A stretch of 64,000 nt of DNA, taken from Mesorhizobium sp. J428. GTDB lineage: Bacteria > Pseudomonadota > Alphaproteobacteria > Rhizobiales > Rhizobiaceae. A program made the translations under genes and the position numbers. Numbering within the stretch: the stretch's first letter is position 1; every line of letters begins with the position of its first letter. The stretch is taken from assembly GCF_024699925.1 (NCBI RefSeq), contig NZ_JAJOMX010000001.1, forward strand, positions 5,060,001 through 5,124,000. Direction: 5' to 3'. A model generated the notes under the pieces. That model had not been told where the DNA came from. It saw nothing but the letters and a program-made list of their open reading frames with translations, and ran no database searches. Of this stretch, positions 1 through 8,663 are shown one piece after another.

Positions 1-1
1 G

Positions 2-628
2 GCCAATCCCGAACTGATGGTCGAGGTGCAGGCCGCCCTCGAATCCAGGCAGGAGGAGAAGCAGCGCGTCGCCCAGCAGTCGACGATCGCGTCCGACAAG
101 GACCTGATCTTCAACGGCAAGTATGACGGCTGGGGCGGCAATCCGCAGGGCGACGTCACGCTGGTCGAGTTCTTCGACTACAATTGCGGCTTCTGCAAAC
201 GCGCCTTCCCGGACATGCTGTCCCTCGTGAAGGACGACCCGCAGGTCCGCGTCGTCTACAAGGAGTTCCCGATCCTCGGACCGGACTCTCAGAAGGCTCA
301 CGTCGTATCGATGGCGTTCCGCGCGTTGATGCCGCAGAAGTGGACGGAGTTCCACCACTCGCTGATGGGCATGTCGCGCGCGACTGAGGAAAGCGCGCTC
401 CGCATCGCTCTCTCGCTCGGCGCCGATGAGGCGGCCCTGCGCAAGGAGATGGAGAACCCGCAGATCGGCGCGGCTTTCGAGGAGACGTACAATCTCGCCA
501 CCAAGCTGGCGATCACCGGCACACCCTCTTATGTCGTCGGCAAGGAGGTCGTATTCGGTGCGCTCGGCAAGGCCGTGCTGGAGGAAAAGGTGGCGCTCGC
601 GCGCGGCTGCGGCGAGGAAACCTGCTGA
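2..628 (+). CDS. DsbA-family thiol:disulfide oxidoreductase (5' partial)
   Basis: Thioredoxin-fold oxidoreductase of the DsbA/DsbG type, expected to form or shuffle disulfides in periplasmic proteins. The frame is open from the window edge, and the first ATG (position 17) lies inside a helical linker, so the real start and signal peptide are missing. A CGFC active site sits in 'FFDYNCGFCKRAF', and a cis-proline loop 'GTPSYVVG' appears near the C-terminus, both standard for the family. The sequence ends in two cysteines close together (RGCGEETC), whose role is unclear. It lies 128 bp upstream of aroQ on the same strand. The family assignment is firm; the exact paralogue (DsbA, or the Com1-like group) is not. 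Confidence 0.88.
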   Translation, partial: ANPELMVEVQAALESRQEEKQRVAQQSTIASDKDLIFNGKYDGWGGNPQGDVTLVEFFDYNCGFCKRAFPDMLSLVKDDPQVRVVYKEFPILGPDSQKAHVVSMAFRALMPQKWTEFHHSLMGMSRATEESALRIALSLGADEAALRKEMENPQIGAAFEETYNLATKLAITGTPSYVVGKEVVFGALGKAVLEEKVALARGCGEETC

Positions 629-756
629 AAACCCCACTATCGGCGCCCGCGTTTGTGGACATCCCGACAAGACACTTGCGCTTGGCGGCGCACACTTTAA
701 GCCGGACCGGTAGACGGCGGTCGCCTCGCGGCTGCCGTCCTTGGATGGATTGCTGA

Positions 757-1194
757 ATGACGAAACTGGTCTACGTGCTCAACGGCCCGAACCTGAACAT
801 GCTGGGGATACGCGAACCCGGCATCTACGGCGGCAAGACCCTCGCGCAGATCGGCGAGGATTGTGCGGCCGAGGCCGCCCGCTTGGGCCTCGGCGTCGAG
901 TTCCGTCAGTCGAACCACGAGGGCACATTGGTCGACTGGATTCAGGAGGCAGGCGCCAAGGCGAAGGGATTGGTCATCAATCCCGGCGCCTACGGCCATA
1001 CCTCCATCGCACTCCACGATGCGATCCGCGCCGTCCAGCCTCTGCCCGTCGCAGAGGTCCATCTTTCCAACATCCACGCCCGCGAGGAATTCCGTCACAA
1101 GACCATGATCGCGCCCGTCGCGACCGGAATGATCTGCGGCTTCGGCCCGCTCGGCTACGTTCTGGCGCTTCAGGCGCTTGCCGCGCGGATCTGA
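757..1194 (+). CDS. aroQ: 3-dehydroquinate dehydratase, type II
   Basis: Cytoplasmic enzyme that dehydrates 3-dehydroquinate to 3-dehydroshikimate in the shikimate pathway. At 145 residues it has the usual length of the dodecameric type II family. The N-terminal motif '[18 protein letters not shown]' carries the catalytic arginine (R19) and tyrosine (Y24) of the flexible lid. '[17 protein letters not shown]' and '[15 protein letters not shown]' supply the substrate-binding Asn and His. The ATG start follows a long untranslated stretch after the DsbA-like gene. accB starts 22 bp after the stop, suggesting co-transcription with the acetyl-CoA carboxylase genes. Confidence 0.97.
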   Translation: MTKLVYVLNGPNLNMLGIREPGIYGGKTLAQIGEDCAAEAARLGLGVEFRQSNHEGTLVDWIQEAGAKAKGLVINPGAYGHTSIALHDAIRAVQPLPVAEVHLSNIHAREEFRHKTMIAPVATGMICGFGPLGYVLALQALAARI

Positions 1195-1216
1195 CCAAAC
1201 GATAAGGAAACGCCAT

Positions 1217-1684
1217 ATGTCGACCAAGAAGACCGGTATCGACCAGCAGCTGATCCGCGACCTGGCAAGCATACTGGACGATACGAACCTGTCCGAGATC
1301 GAGGTCGAGCAGGGCGACCTGCGCATCCGCGTGTCGCGCCAGATCAACGTGCAGGCCTATGCCCCGGCGACCCAGTTCGCAGCGCCCCCCGTGGCCGCGC
1401 CGGCCTCCGCAGCGGCAACCTCCGCTCCCGCCGCTTCCGTCGACACGTCGAAGAACGCCGTCCCCTCACCGATGGTGGGCACTGCCTATGCGGCGCCATC
1501 GCCCGACTCCAAGCCTTTCATCGAGGTCGGCCAGCAGGTCCGCGAAGGCCAAACCCTGCTGATCATCGAGGCGATGAAGACGATGAACCAGATCCCCTCG
1601 CCGCGCTCCGGAACGGTGACGGCCATCCTGTTCAAGGACGCACAGCCTGTCGAATACGGTGAACCCCTCGTCGTGATCGAGTAG
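1217..1684 (+). CDS. accB: Acetyl-CoA carboxylase biotin carboxyl carrier protein
   Basis: BCCP subunit of acetyl-CoA carboxylase, which carries carboxybiotin between AccC and the carboxyltransferase to make malonyl-CoA for fatty acid synthesis. The protein is 155 residues long. An N-terminal dimer region is followed by an Ala/Pro-rich linker (about residues 50-80) and the biotinyl domain. The biotinylation motif EAMKTMN places the modified lysine at residue 121. I chose the ATG at 1217 because AAGGAAAC lies just upstream and the product then begins [11 protein letters not shown], as expected. accC follows after 20 bp. Confidence 0.97.
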   Translation: MSTKKTGIDQQLIRDLASILDDTNLSEIEVEQGDLRIRVSRQINVQAYAPATQFAAPPVAAPASAAATSAPAASVDTSKNAVPSPMVGTAYAAPSPDSKPFIEVGQQVREGQTLLIIEAMKTMNQIPSPRSGTVTAILFKDAQPVEYGEPLVVIE

Positions 1685-1704
1685 GGAGGGGAAGGCTAGC
1701 GCCC

Positions 1705-3051
1705 ATGTTCCAGAAGATACTCATCGCCAATCGCGGCGAGATCGCGCTGAGGGTTCTCCGCGCCTGCAAGGAGCTCGGCATCCAAACGGTGGTCGTGCAT
1801 TCGACCGCTGATGCCGATGCCATGCACGTGCGGCTCGCGGACGAGAGCGTCTGCATCGGCCCGCCGCCGTCGCGCGAAAGCTATCTCAACATCCACCAGA
1901 TCGTCGCCGCCTGCGAGATCACCGGGGCGGACGCGGTCCATCCCGGCTACGGCTTCCTGTCCGAAAATGCACGCTTCTCCGACATCCTGAAGGCACACGG
2001 CATCACCTTCATCGGTCCGTCGGGCGATCACATCCGCATCATGGGCGACAAGATCGAGGCCAAGCGGACTGCCAAGCGGCTCGGCATTCCGGTCGTTCCC
2101 GGGTCCGACGGTGCCGTTTCCGACGAGCGCGAAGCGAAGCGCATCGCCGCCGAGATCGGCTATCCGGTGATCATCAAGGCGTCGGCCGGAGGCGGCGGGC
2201 GCGGCATGAAGGTCGCGCGCACCGAAGCCGACCTTGAAGTGGCCCTCCAGACGGCGCGCTCGGAAGCGGGCGCCGCCTTCGGCGACGACGCGGTCTACAT
2301 CGAAAAATACCTGGAGAAGCCGCGCCACATCGAGATCCAGGTATTCGGCGACGGCATGGGCAAGGGCATCCATCTCGGCGAGCGCGACTGCTCGCTGCAG
2401 CGCCGTCACCAGAAGGTCTGGGAGGAGGCGAACTCCCCTGCCCTGAACGCCGACCAGCGCGCCCGCATCGGCGCCGTCTGCGCCAACGCGATTGCCGACC
2501 TCGGCTATTCCGGTGCCGGCACGATCGAGTTCCTCTACGAGGACGGCGAGTTCTACTTCATCGAGATGAACACGCGCCTCCAGGTCGAGCATCCCGTCAC
2601 CGAGGCCATCACCGGCATCGACCTGGTGCATGAGCAGATCCGCGTCGCCTCCGGCGCCGGCCTTTCCGTCACGCAGGACGAGGTGCGCTTCTCGGGTCAC
2701 GCGATTGAGTGCCGCATCAATGCGGAGGATCCGCGCACCTTCACGCCGTCGCCGGGCACCATCACGCATTTCCACACGCCGGGCGGCCTCGGCATCCGCG
2801 TCGATTCGGGTGTCTATTCCGGCTACAAGATCCCGCCCTATTACGACAGCCTGATCGGCAAGCTGATCGTGCACGGCCGCAACCGCGTTGAATGCATGAT
2901 GCGGCTGCGCCGGGCCCTGGACGAGTTCGTCGTCGACGGGATCAAGACCACCCTGCCGCTCTTCCGCGACCTGGTCGGCAATCCCGATATCGCCAATGGC
3001 GACTACGACATCCACTGGCTCGAAAAACATCTCGCCAGCCAGGAAAGCTGA
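1705..3051 (+). CDS. accC: Acetyl-CoA carboxylase biotin carboxylase subunit
   Basis: ATP-grasp enzyme that carboxylates the biotin on AccB using bicarbonate and ATP. The 448-residue length is typical. It starts '[17 protein letters not shown]', has the glycine-rich ATP loop '[11 protein letters not shown]', the conserved '[13 protein letters not shown]' segment, and the catalytic '[14 protein letters not shown]' motif near residue 290. It sits in an aroQ-accB-accC-aat run with short gaps. The preceding purine-rich AGGGAGGGGAAGG stretch at 1683-1695 is a plausible ribosome-binding site. Confidence 0.98.
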   Translation: MFQKILIANRGEIALRVLRACKELGIQTVVVHSTADADAMHVRLADESVCIGPPPSRESYLNIHQIVAACEITGADAVHPGYGFLSENARFSDILKAHGITFIGPSGDHIRIMGDKIEAKRTAKRLGIPVVPGSDGAVSDEREAKRIAAEIGYPVIIKASAGGGGRGMKVARTEADLEVALQTARSEAGAAFGDDAVYIEKYLEKPRHIEIQVFGDGMGKGIHLGERDCSLQRRHQKVWEEANSPALNADQRARIGAVCANAIADLGYSGAGTIEFLYEDGEFYFIEMNTRLQVEHPVTEAITGIDLVHEQIRVASGAGLSVTQDEVRFSGHAIECRINAEDPRTFTPSPGTITHFHTPGGLGIRVDSGVYSGYKIPPYYDSLIGKLIVHGRNRVECMMRLRRALDEFVVDGIKTTLPLFRDLVGNPDIANGDYDIHWLEKHLASQES

Positions 3052-3063
3052 CGCGGCGAGGCC

Positions 3064-3674
3064 ATGTCGCGCCCCTATGCGCCCGAGAGAGAATCCCGAC
3101 CGACCTTCTCCTGAAGGCCTACGCGTCGGGTGTCTTCCCGATGGCCGACAGCGCCGACGATCCGGAGGTCTTCTGGGTCCGGCCCGAGATGCGCGGCGTC
3201 ATCCCGCTCGACGCCTTCCACGTCCCCAAGAGCCTTGCCAAGATCATCCGCCAGGCGCGCTTCGAGATCGCCTATGACCGCAACTTCGCAGCCGTGATCC
3301 AGGGCTGCGCCGAGGAGCGCGACGTTCGCCGCTCGACTTGGATCAACGGCCCGATCCGTGAAGCCTACGGCCACCTGTTCGAGATCGGCCACTGTCACAC
3401 CGTCGAGGCGTGGCGCGAAGGCCGGCTCGTCGGCGGGCTCTACGGTGTCTCGCTGGGGCGCGCCTTTTTCGGCGAAAGCATGTTCTCGCGCGAGACCGAC
3501 GCGTCGAAGGTCTGCCTCGTCCATCTGGTCGAGCGCCTGCGCACCCGCGGCTTCGTCCTGCTCGACACGCAGTTCACGACTGATCACCTGAAGCGCTTTG
3601 GCGCGATCGACGTGCCGCGCCGCAAATATGAGAGGCTGCTGGAAGATGCGCTGGTGGGTGAAGCACGCTTCTGA
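3064..3674 (+). CDS. aat: Leucyl/phenylalanyl-tRNA--protein transferase (frameshift near start)
   Basis: N-end-rule enzyme that transfers Leu or Phe from tRNA to proteins with N-terminal Arg or Lys, marking them for ClpSAP. The body is clear: '[14 protein letters not shown]' is followed by the family's conserved '[13 protein letters not shown]'. The natural start, ATG at 3064 just after accC, reads [10 protein letters not shown] and then leaves frame. Removing one GA from the (GA)4 tract at 3085-3092 joins it to [11 protein letters not shown] and gives a normal product of about 202 residues. The break is either a dinucleotide slip or a sequence error. Without correction the body has no good start codon before position 3141. 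Confidence 0.88.
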
Positions 3675-3688
3675 AGACTTCTCCAGCG

Positions 3689-4321
3689 TCAGGCACGCTG
3701 GAAGGCGACGTTGATTCCCAGTCCGACCAGCACCACGCCGCCCGCACGCTGCATCAGTCTCACCGCACGGGTGGACCGCTGGAGACGGCCGAGCAGCGAT
3801 CCAGCGAGAAGCACGCAGACGATGTCGGCGAGCGAAAACATGAGGTTCACGACCGTTCCGAGCAGCAGGAATTGCAGCCAGACCGGGAAGCTCGCGCCGG
3901 AATCGATGAACTGCGGCAGGAAGGCCATAAAGAAGATCGCGGTCTTCGGATTGAGCACTTCCACGGTGACGCTTTCGGCGAAGGCACGCCGGCCGGACTT
4001 GCGCCGCACCTGCGGCAAGCCGGTGCCGTCGACGCCTCGCGAGCGGAACAGGGCAATCCCGAGCCATATGAGATAGGCGGCGCCGATGAGCTTTACGGCG
4101 AGATAGAGCACAGGCACGGCGTGAAACAGCACCGACAGGCCGGCCGCCGCCGCAAGGACATGGACATAGCAGCCGACATGGATGCCGAGGCTGGCCATCA
4201 GGCCCGCGACGCGGCCGCCAGCAAGCGTCTGCGCGGTTGCATACAGCATGGCCGGACCAGGTATGAACGCGAAGACCGCCGCCGTGGCGAAGAACGCGGC
4301 GAGAACGTCGTAACTCGGCAT
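3689..4321 (-). CDS. LysE/RhtB-family amino acid exporter
   Basis: Inner-membrane exporter of the LysE superfamily, 210 residues, with about six hydrophobic segments spread over the chain. The N-terminal 'FIPGPAMLYATAQTLAGGR' matches the conserved P-G-P motif of the RhtB/LysE group, and 'YLIWLGIALFRSR' corresponds to the end of the third helix. Substrate cannot be told from sequence; homoserine, lysine and other amino acids are known for the family. It is convergent with aat and interrupts what otherwise looks like an aat-DUF2155-NDUFA12 neighbourhood. Confidence 0.93.
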   Translation of the reverse strand: MPSYDVLAAFFATAAVFAFIPGPAMLYATAQTLAGGRVAGLMASLGIHVGCYVHVLAAAAGLSVLFHAVPVLYLAVKLIGAAYLIWLGIALFRSRGVDGTGLPQVRRKSGRRAFAESVTVEVLNPKTAIFFMAFLPQFIDSGASFPVWLQFLLLGTVVNLMFSLADIVCVLLAGSLLGRLQRSTRAVRLMQRAGGVVLVGLGINVAFQRA

Positions 4322-4394
4322 CTGAAGCTCCGCCCTTGATGCCTCGACCCTTAGACCAGATCGAGACGTCGAGCCAGCGCTACCGACGAAGCTA

Positions 4395-4874
4395 TCAGTT
4401 CGTCTTCGCAGCCTCGGGCGCCGGAACCTCGGACTTCTGCTTGCAGGATTTCAGCCACACATCATAGACGGGATGCTCGACGGCATTGAGGCCCGGGCTT
4501 TCGGCCAGCATGTAGCCGGTGAAGATCCGGCGGATCTTGCGGTCCAGAGTGATCTCGTCGACCTCGACGAAACTGTCGGTCTTCGGCTCTTCCGTGTCCG
4601 GACGAGAATAGCAGACGCGCGGCGTCACCTGCAGCGCGCCGAACTGCACCGTCTCGTTGATGTAGACGTCGAAGGTGATGATCCGGCCGGTAATCTTGTC
4701 GACGCCGGTGAACTCGGCGACCGGATTGGAGATGCGGGTCGGGCCCTTCGGCGTCTCGACGGTCTGTTCCTCCGGCGCCCCCTCTGCGGGGGCCTCGCCT
4801 TCCTGGGCGTGGGCAAGCGAGGCGAGAATCGGCAGCGCGCCCGCGACGATCGATGCTTTCAGGAAAGGAGGCAT
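4395..4874 (-). CDS. DUF2155 domain-containing exported protein
   Basis: Small exported protein of unknown function, 159 residues. The ATG at 4874 gives a signal peptide (MPPFLKASIVAGALPILASLAHAQ), an acidic Pro-rich linker, and the conserved DUF2155 domain from about residue 55 ('DKITGRIITFDVYINE' and 'RIFTGYMLAESPGLNAVEHPVYDVWL'). A single Cys near residue 145 and one in 'RVCYSRP' may pair in the periplasm. The frame continues upstream without a stop, but only this start yields an export signal. It lies just downstream of the NDUFA12-like gene, a neighbour I recall from other Rhizobiales. Confidence 0.9.
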   Translation of the reverse strand: MPPFLKASIVAGALPILASLAHAQEGEAPAEGAPEEQTVETPKGPTRISNPVAEFTGVDKITGRIITFDVYINETVQFGALQVTPRVCYSRPDTEEPKTDSFVEVDEITLDRKIRRIFTGYMLAESPGLNAVEHPVYDVWLKSCKQKSEVPAPEAAKTN

Positions 4875-4960
4875 ATATGTCTCACCCTGTCGGCCGAATC
4901 CCAGCGATGGCCGCGCGACGTATTCCGGTAGCCGCGAAATATGGCGACAAAAGGCGATGC

Positions 4961-5359
4961 TCAGTTGCCCGGCGTCCAGGCGTCGTAGTCGCCCGTCACA
5001 CGCGGGCGCTCCTGATGGCCGAGGATCGAGCCCTTCGGGCGATACGCAGCCGGCGTGCCGGTCAGGTTGGGCTGATGCGACTTCTGCCACTCGCGCGGCT
5101 TGTAGTCTTCCTTCGACGGCAGGATGTCGGTTCGATGATGGATCCAGCCATGCCAGCCTGGCGGAATATCGGTCGCCTCCGCATAGCCGCTGAAGATCAC
5201 CCAGCGGCGCTGCCTGCCTTCGGAATCGACACCGCCGGTGTAGTAGATGTTGCCGTTCTCGTCGCGGCCGACCTCGGTGCCGCGCCGCCAGGTATGGAAG
5301 CGGGTGCCGAGTGTCTGGCCGTTCCACCAGGTGAAGAACTGGGTGAGGAATTTGAGCAT
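4961..5359 (-). CDS. NDUFA12-like accessory subunit of NADH:ubiquinone oxidoreductase
   Basis: Homologue of the mitochondrial complex I accessory subunit NDUFA12 (B17.2), found in alphaproteobacteria. At 132 residues it shows the conserved 'WWNGQTLGTRFHTWRRG' start, 'GRQRRWVIFSGYAEATDIPPGW' (conserved W and Y), and 'GWIHHRTDILP' followed by 'WQKSHQPNLTGTP'. It probably sits on the peripheral arm at the inner membrane. DUF2155 follows on the same strand after about 86 bp. The family match is strong, but no function beyond complex I association is shown by sequence. Confidence 0.94.
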   Translation of the reverse strand: MLKFLTQFFTWWNGQTLGTRFHTWRRGTEVGRDENGNIYYTGGVDSEGRQRRWVIFSGYAEATDIPPGWHGWIHHRTDILPSKEDYKPREWQKSHQPNLTGTPAAYRPKGSILGHQERPRVTGDYDAWTPGN

Positions 5360-5464
5360 GCCGGCCCCGGGATCGAGCGAATATCGAACGCTTCAAGCTT
5401 TGCCGCTTATGGCCCCGCGGCGCGTGCAAGGCAAGGGCCAGCCGACGCGCAAACTGCCGCGCCG

Positions 5465-5959
5465 CTAGTCCGACGCTTCGGAGCGAAGCGAAAGGGTAAA
5501 GCCGGCATGGCTCTGTGCAAAGCCGAGCCTGCGATAGAAGCGATGGGCATCGGTGCGTGACGCGTTCGATGTGAGCTTCACCTTCGAGGCGCCGAGCACG
5601 CCTGCCCGCTCGATCGCGAAGCGCCGCATCGCGGTTCCGATGCCGCGCCCGCGCATGTCCGCCCTCGTCTGCACTGCCGCGACAGTCAGGTGCATCGCGC
5701 CGCGGCCCGACAGGGAGCGACCGAGGATGGTCTGGAACGTTCCGACCACTTCGCCGTCTATCTCCGCCACAAAGATCGCATTGGTCGGGTTCGCCGCGAT
5801 CCAGTCGAAGGCGGCGAGATAATCCGGCAGGGCCGACGGGTCGGCGGTGTCGTCATGTCCGCCGAGTGCATCGTCTGCGAAAAGGGCAACGAGCGCCGGC
5901 ACGTCATCGCGACCGGCCGCCCGGATCAGCAGCCCTGCAAGCTCGTTCGTGGCGGTCAA
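5465..5959 (-). CDS. GNAT-family N-acetyltransferase
   Basis: Acyl-CoA-dependent N-acetyltransferase fold, 164 residues. The acetyl-CoA pyrophosphate-binding motif A is visible as 'TRADMRGRGIGTAMRRFAIERA' (R-G-x-G-I-G), preceded by the beta-strand 'MHLTVAAVQT' and followed by the C-terminal motif B 'DAHRFYRRLGFAQSHAGFTL'. The acceptor substrate is unknown; the 'DDVPALVALFADDALGG' start resembles the general small-molecule group rather than ribosomal protein acetylases. It is monocistronic in appearance and divergent from the methyltransferase-like gene at 6064. Confidence 0.92.
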   Translation of the reverse strand: MTATNELAGLLIRAAGRDDVPALVALFADDALGGHDDTADPSALPDYLAAFDWIAANPTNAIFVAEIDGEVVGTFQTILGRSLSGRGAMHLTVAAVQTRADMRGRGIGTAMRRFAIERAGVLGASKVKLTSNASRTDAHRFYRRLGFAQSHAGFTLSLRSEASD

Positions 5960-6063
5960 ATTCCTCTCCTCTCAGGGTGTCATCAGGTCGCGACCACCAG
6001 TCACAATCGCGCCCGATTCGCTCCCTAGCAAATTTCCACGCTGCACAGCTGATCGGGGAAGGC

Positions 6064-6807
6064 ATGATACCGGATATCATCGCGACGCAAGGCAATTGGC
6101 TGTTCCGCTGGCGCAGCTACATCCTCCTCGCCTTCATTCCCCTCGGCATATGGGCGATAAGTTCACCGGAGCCGATTGAGGCGAATTTCGGCGTGATCGC
6201 CGATCGTGCGTGGGAACTTTTCTGCATCGTGCTCGCGTTCCTCGGTCTGGCAATACGCGTCCTTACCATAGGCCACACACCGCGCGGCACCTCGGGACGC
6301 AACACGAAGGAACAGATCGCCGAAACACTCAACACGACGGGCATGTATTCGATCACCCGCAATCCGCTCTATCTCGGCAATGCAATCACCTATGTGGCGA
6401 TCGCGCTCTTCACGCAGAGCCTCGCCTTCACGCTGATCATGGTGCTGTTCCTGGTGATCTACCTCGAACGTATCATCGCGACAGAGGAGAAGTTCCTCGC
6501 AGCGAAGTTCGGTGCCGAGTACCGCGCTTGGTCGGATCGCGTACCCGTGTTTTTCCCGAGACTCTCGCAGTGGACGCGACCGACGCTGCCATTTTCCTTC
6601 CGAAACGTGCTGCGCCGAGAATATTCAGGTTTCTTCGCCATCATCGTCGCAGTGGTCGCGATAGACTATGCACATGAGGCGTTCGGCGAAGGCGAGGTTG
6701 GCATCGACGTCGCCTGGGCGGCGTTTCTGCTCTCCGGCGCCACGATCTACGTCGTTCTGCGTTCGCTCAAGAAGCACACCCGCGTTCTCGCTGTAGAAGG
6801 CCGGTGA
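6064..6807 (+). CDS. Isoprenylcysteine carboxyl methyltransferase-type membrane protein
   Basis: Integral membrane protein of 247 residues from the ICMT/PEMT-like methyltransferase group. Four to five hydrophobic helices are evident. The cofactor region reads 'TTGMYSITRNPLYLGNAITY', containing the family's R-N-P-x-Y-L-G signature, and is followed by 'RIIATEEKFLAAKFGAEYRAW' with the conserved E-E...G-x-x-Y pattern. This region normally binds S-adenosylmethionine; substrate is unknown and may be a lipid. The ATG at 6064 is preceded by GGGGAAGG. A terminal pair of extra helices lies after residue 190. Confidence 0.85.
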   Translation: MIPDIIATQGNWLFRWRSYILLAFIPLGIWAISSPEPIEANFGVIADRAWELFCIVLAFLGLAIRVLTIGHTPRGTSGRNTKEQIAETLNTTGMYSITRNPLYLGNAITYVAIALFTQSLAFTLIMVLFLVIYLERIIATEEKFLAAKFGAEYRAWSDRVPVFFPRLSQWTRPTLPFSFRNVLRREYSGFFAIIVAVVAIDYAHEAFGEGEVGIDVAWAAFLLSGATIYVVLRSLKKHTRVLAVEGR

Positions 6808-6947
6808 AGACACGACCGGATCGATTTCGAGGACCGGCGCGACCATCGCCCTTTCAGCCGCGCCTCAGCGCCCACTGATGCGCCGGGGTTGAAGAAACCG
6901 GCCATCGATGCGACATGTGGGCCAATCTCCAGACTCCGGACAATCCC

Positions 6948-7775
6948 ATGGTCACCTATCTCGAAGCCGCTTCGGCGCCGCTCAAGAACACCGGCCAGAT
7001 CAGGCTCTACGACGAGGCCGCGTTCGAAGGCATGCGCAAGGCGTGCCGTCTGACCGCTTCCTGCCTCGACGAGCTCGTCGGCATCGTCGCCCCCGGCGTG
7101 CCAACCGAAAAGATCGATCGCTTCGTCTTCGAATACGGCATGGACCACGGCGCGATCCCCGCGACGCTGAACTATCGCGGCTACACGAAATCGTCCTGCA
7201 CTTCGATCAACCATGTCGTCTGCCACGGCATCCCCGACGCCAAGCCGCTGCGCGAGGGCGACATCGTCAACATCGACGTGACGTTCATCCTCGACGGCTG
7301 GCACGGCGACTCCTCGCGCATGTATCCGGTCGGCCGGATCAAGCGCGCGGCCGAACGGCTTCTCGAGGTCACGCATGAATGCATGATGCTCGGCATCGCC
7401 GCGATCCGGCCGGGCTTGCGCACGGGTGTCATCGGCGCTGCGATCCAGAACTATGCCGAGGCGGAGCGCTGCTCGGTCGTGCGCGACTTCTGCGGCCACG
7501 GCGTCGGTCTGCTCTTCCACGACGCGCCCAACATCTTGCACTACGGCACTCCCAGCGAGGGCGTCGAGATGCGCCCGGGTATGATCTTCACCGTCGAGCC
7601 GATGATCAACCTCGGTCGCCCGCATGTGAAAGTTCTGTCGGACGGCTGGACCGCCGTAACGCGCGACCGTTCGCTCTCCGCGCAGTACGAGCACACGATC
7701 GGCGTCACCGAGACCGGCTGCGAAATCTTCACGCTGTCGCCCGCGGGGCTCGACCGGCCCGGCCTTCCGGCTTAG
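6948..7775 (+). CDS. map: Type I methionine aminopeptidase
   Basis: Removes the initiator methionine from nascent proteins. Metal-ligand positions are all visible: 'NIDVTFILDGWHGD' (two Asp), 'GHGVGLLFHDAP' (His), 'FTVEPMIN' (Glu) and 'QYEHTIGVT' (Glu). The ATG at 6948 gives a 275-residue protein beginning MVTYLEAASAPLKNTG, which matches rhizobial homologues as I recall them. An upstream in-frame ATG at 6915 would add 11 residues and is less likely. radC follows 36 bp downstream on the same strand, so the two may be co-transcribed. Confidence 0.96.
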   Translation: MVTYLEAASAPLKNTGQIRLYDEAAFEGMRKACRLTASCLDELVGIVAPGVPTEKIDRFVFEYGMDHGAIPATLNYRGYTKSSCTSINHVVCHGIPDAKPLREGDIVNIDVTFILDGWHGDSSRMYPVGRIKRAAERLLEVTHECMMLGIAAIRPGLRTGVIGAAIQNYAEAERCSVVRDFCGHGVGLLFHDAPNILHYGTPSEGVEMRPGMIFTVEPMINLGRPHVKVLSDGWTAVTRDRSLSAQYEHTIGVTETGCEIFTLSPAGLDRPGLPA

Positions 7776-7811
7776 TCTTCCGCCTCGGGCGCTGTCCGGG
7801 GTGGGAGACGA

Positions 7812-8576
7812 ATGCAGCCTGACGAGATCGACGAACGCGGTTTGTTTGCCGAGGGGCCGCCGGCGAACCTCGACAAGGCCGTGCGTAAGGCCCCTCAACT
7901 CGAAAAGCCGCACTTTCACGGCCACCGCGACAGGTTGCGGGAGCGGATGCGCGCCTCCGGCCCCGCGGCGCTCGCCGACTACGAACTTCTCGAACTCCTG
8001 CTCTTCCGCTTCGTGCCGCGCGCCGACACCAAGCCGCGGGCCAAGGCTCTGCTCGACCGTTTCGGCACCCTCGCCGAGGTGCTGGGCGCTCCCACGCATC
8101 TTTTGGCCGAGGTCAAGGGTATCGGCCCGTCGGTGGCGTTCGACCTGAAACTGGTCGCGGCCGCCGCCGAGCGCATGCTGCAGAGCCAGATCCGCGGCCG
8201 CCAGGTGCTGTCGTCATGGACGCAGGTGATCGACTATTGTCGCGCCGCCATGGCCTTCGAGCCGCGCGAGCAGTTCCGCGTCCTCTTCCTCGACAAGAAG
8301 AACGCGCTGATCGCGGACGAGGTGCAGCAGGTGGGAACCGTGGATCACACTCCGGTCTACCCTCGCGAAGTGGTCCGCCGGGCGCTCGAACTGTCGGCCA
8401 CGGCCATCATCCTGGTCCACAACCACCCCTCGGGTGATCCTACGCCGTCGAAGGCGGACATCGACATGACACGCCTGATCGCCGAGACTGCCAAACCGCT
8501 CGGGATCGCGGTGCATGATCATCTCATCGTCGGCAAGAACGGCCATGCCTCGATGAAAGGCCTGCGCCTGTTCTGA
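7812..8576 (+). CDS. radC: RadC/JAB-domain protein
   Basis: RadC-family protein of 254 residues. The N-terminal part contains a helix-hairpin-helix-like segment ('[17 protein letters not shown]', about residue 105). The C-terminal JAB/MPN domain carries the complete JAMM zinc motif '[18 protein letters not shown]'. The family was named for DNA repair, but its real biochemical role remains uncertain. It starts with ATG and has an extra N-terminal extension of about 35 residues compared with short RadC proteins. It is convergent with tig. Confidence 0.94.
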   Translation: MQPDEIDERGLFAEGPPANLDKAVRKAPQLEKPHFHGHRDRLRERMRASGPAALADYELLELLLFRFVPRADTKPRAKALLDRFGTLAEVLGAPTHLLAEVKGIGPSVAFDLKLVAAAAERMLQSQIRGRQVLSSWTQVIDYCRAAMAFEPREQFRVLFLDKKNALIADEVQQVGTVDHTPVYPREVVRRALELSATAIILVHNHPSGDPTPSKADIDMTRLIAETAKPLGIAVHDHLIVGKNGHASMKGLRLF

Positions 8577-8605
8577 GGAAACTGCCTCCAGTCGCAGCCG
8601 GTCGA

Positions 8606-8635
8606 GAAAAGAAAAAGGCCATCCTCGCGATGGCC
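8606..8635 (-). terminator. Rho-independent terminator of tig
   Basis: On the minus strand the arms GGCCATC and GATGGCC (8617-8635) form a perfect 7-bp stem with a 5-nt loop, followed by TTTTTCTTTTC. It lies about 30 bp past the tig stop. In the radC direction the stem is followed only by CTTCCTTT, so it may act weakly both ways. Confidence 0.8.
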
Positions 8636-8663
8636 CTTCCTTTGCGCGACTGGAAAGCCGGGC

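Noticed and set aside
3684..3702. Inverted repeat CCAGCGT/ACGCTGG between aat and the LysE gene as a terminator
   Set aside because: The stem is only 7 bp, there is no T-run on either strand, and it overlaps the end of the LysE coding sequence.
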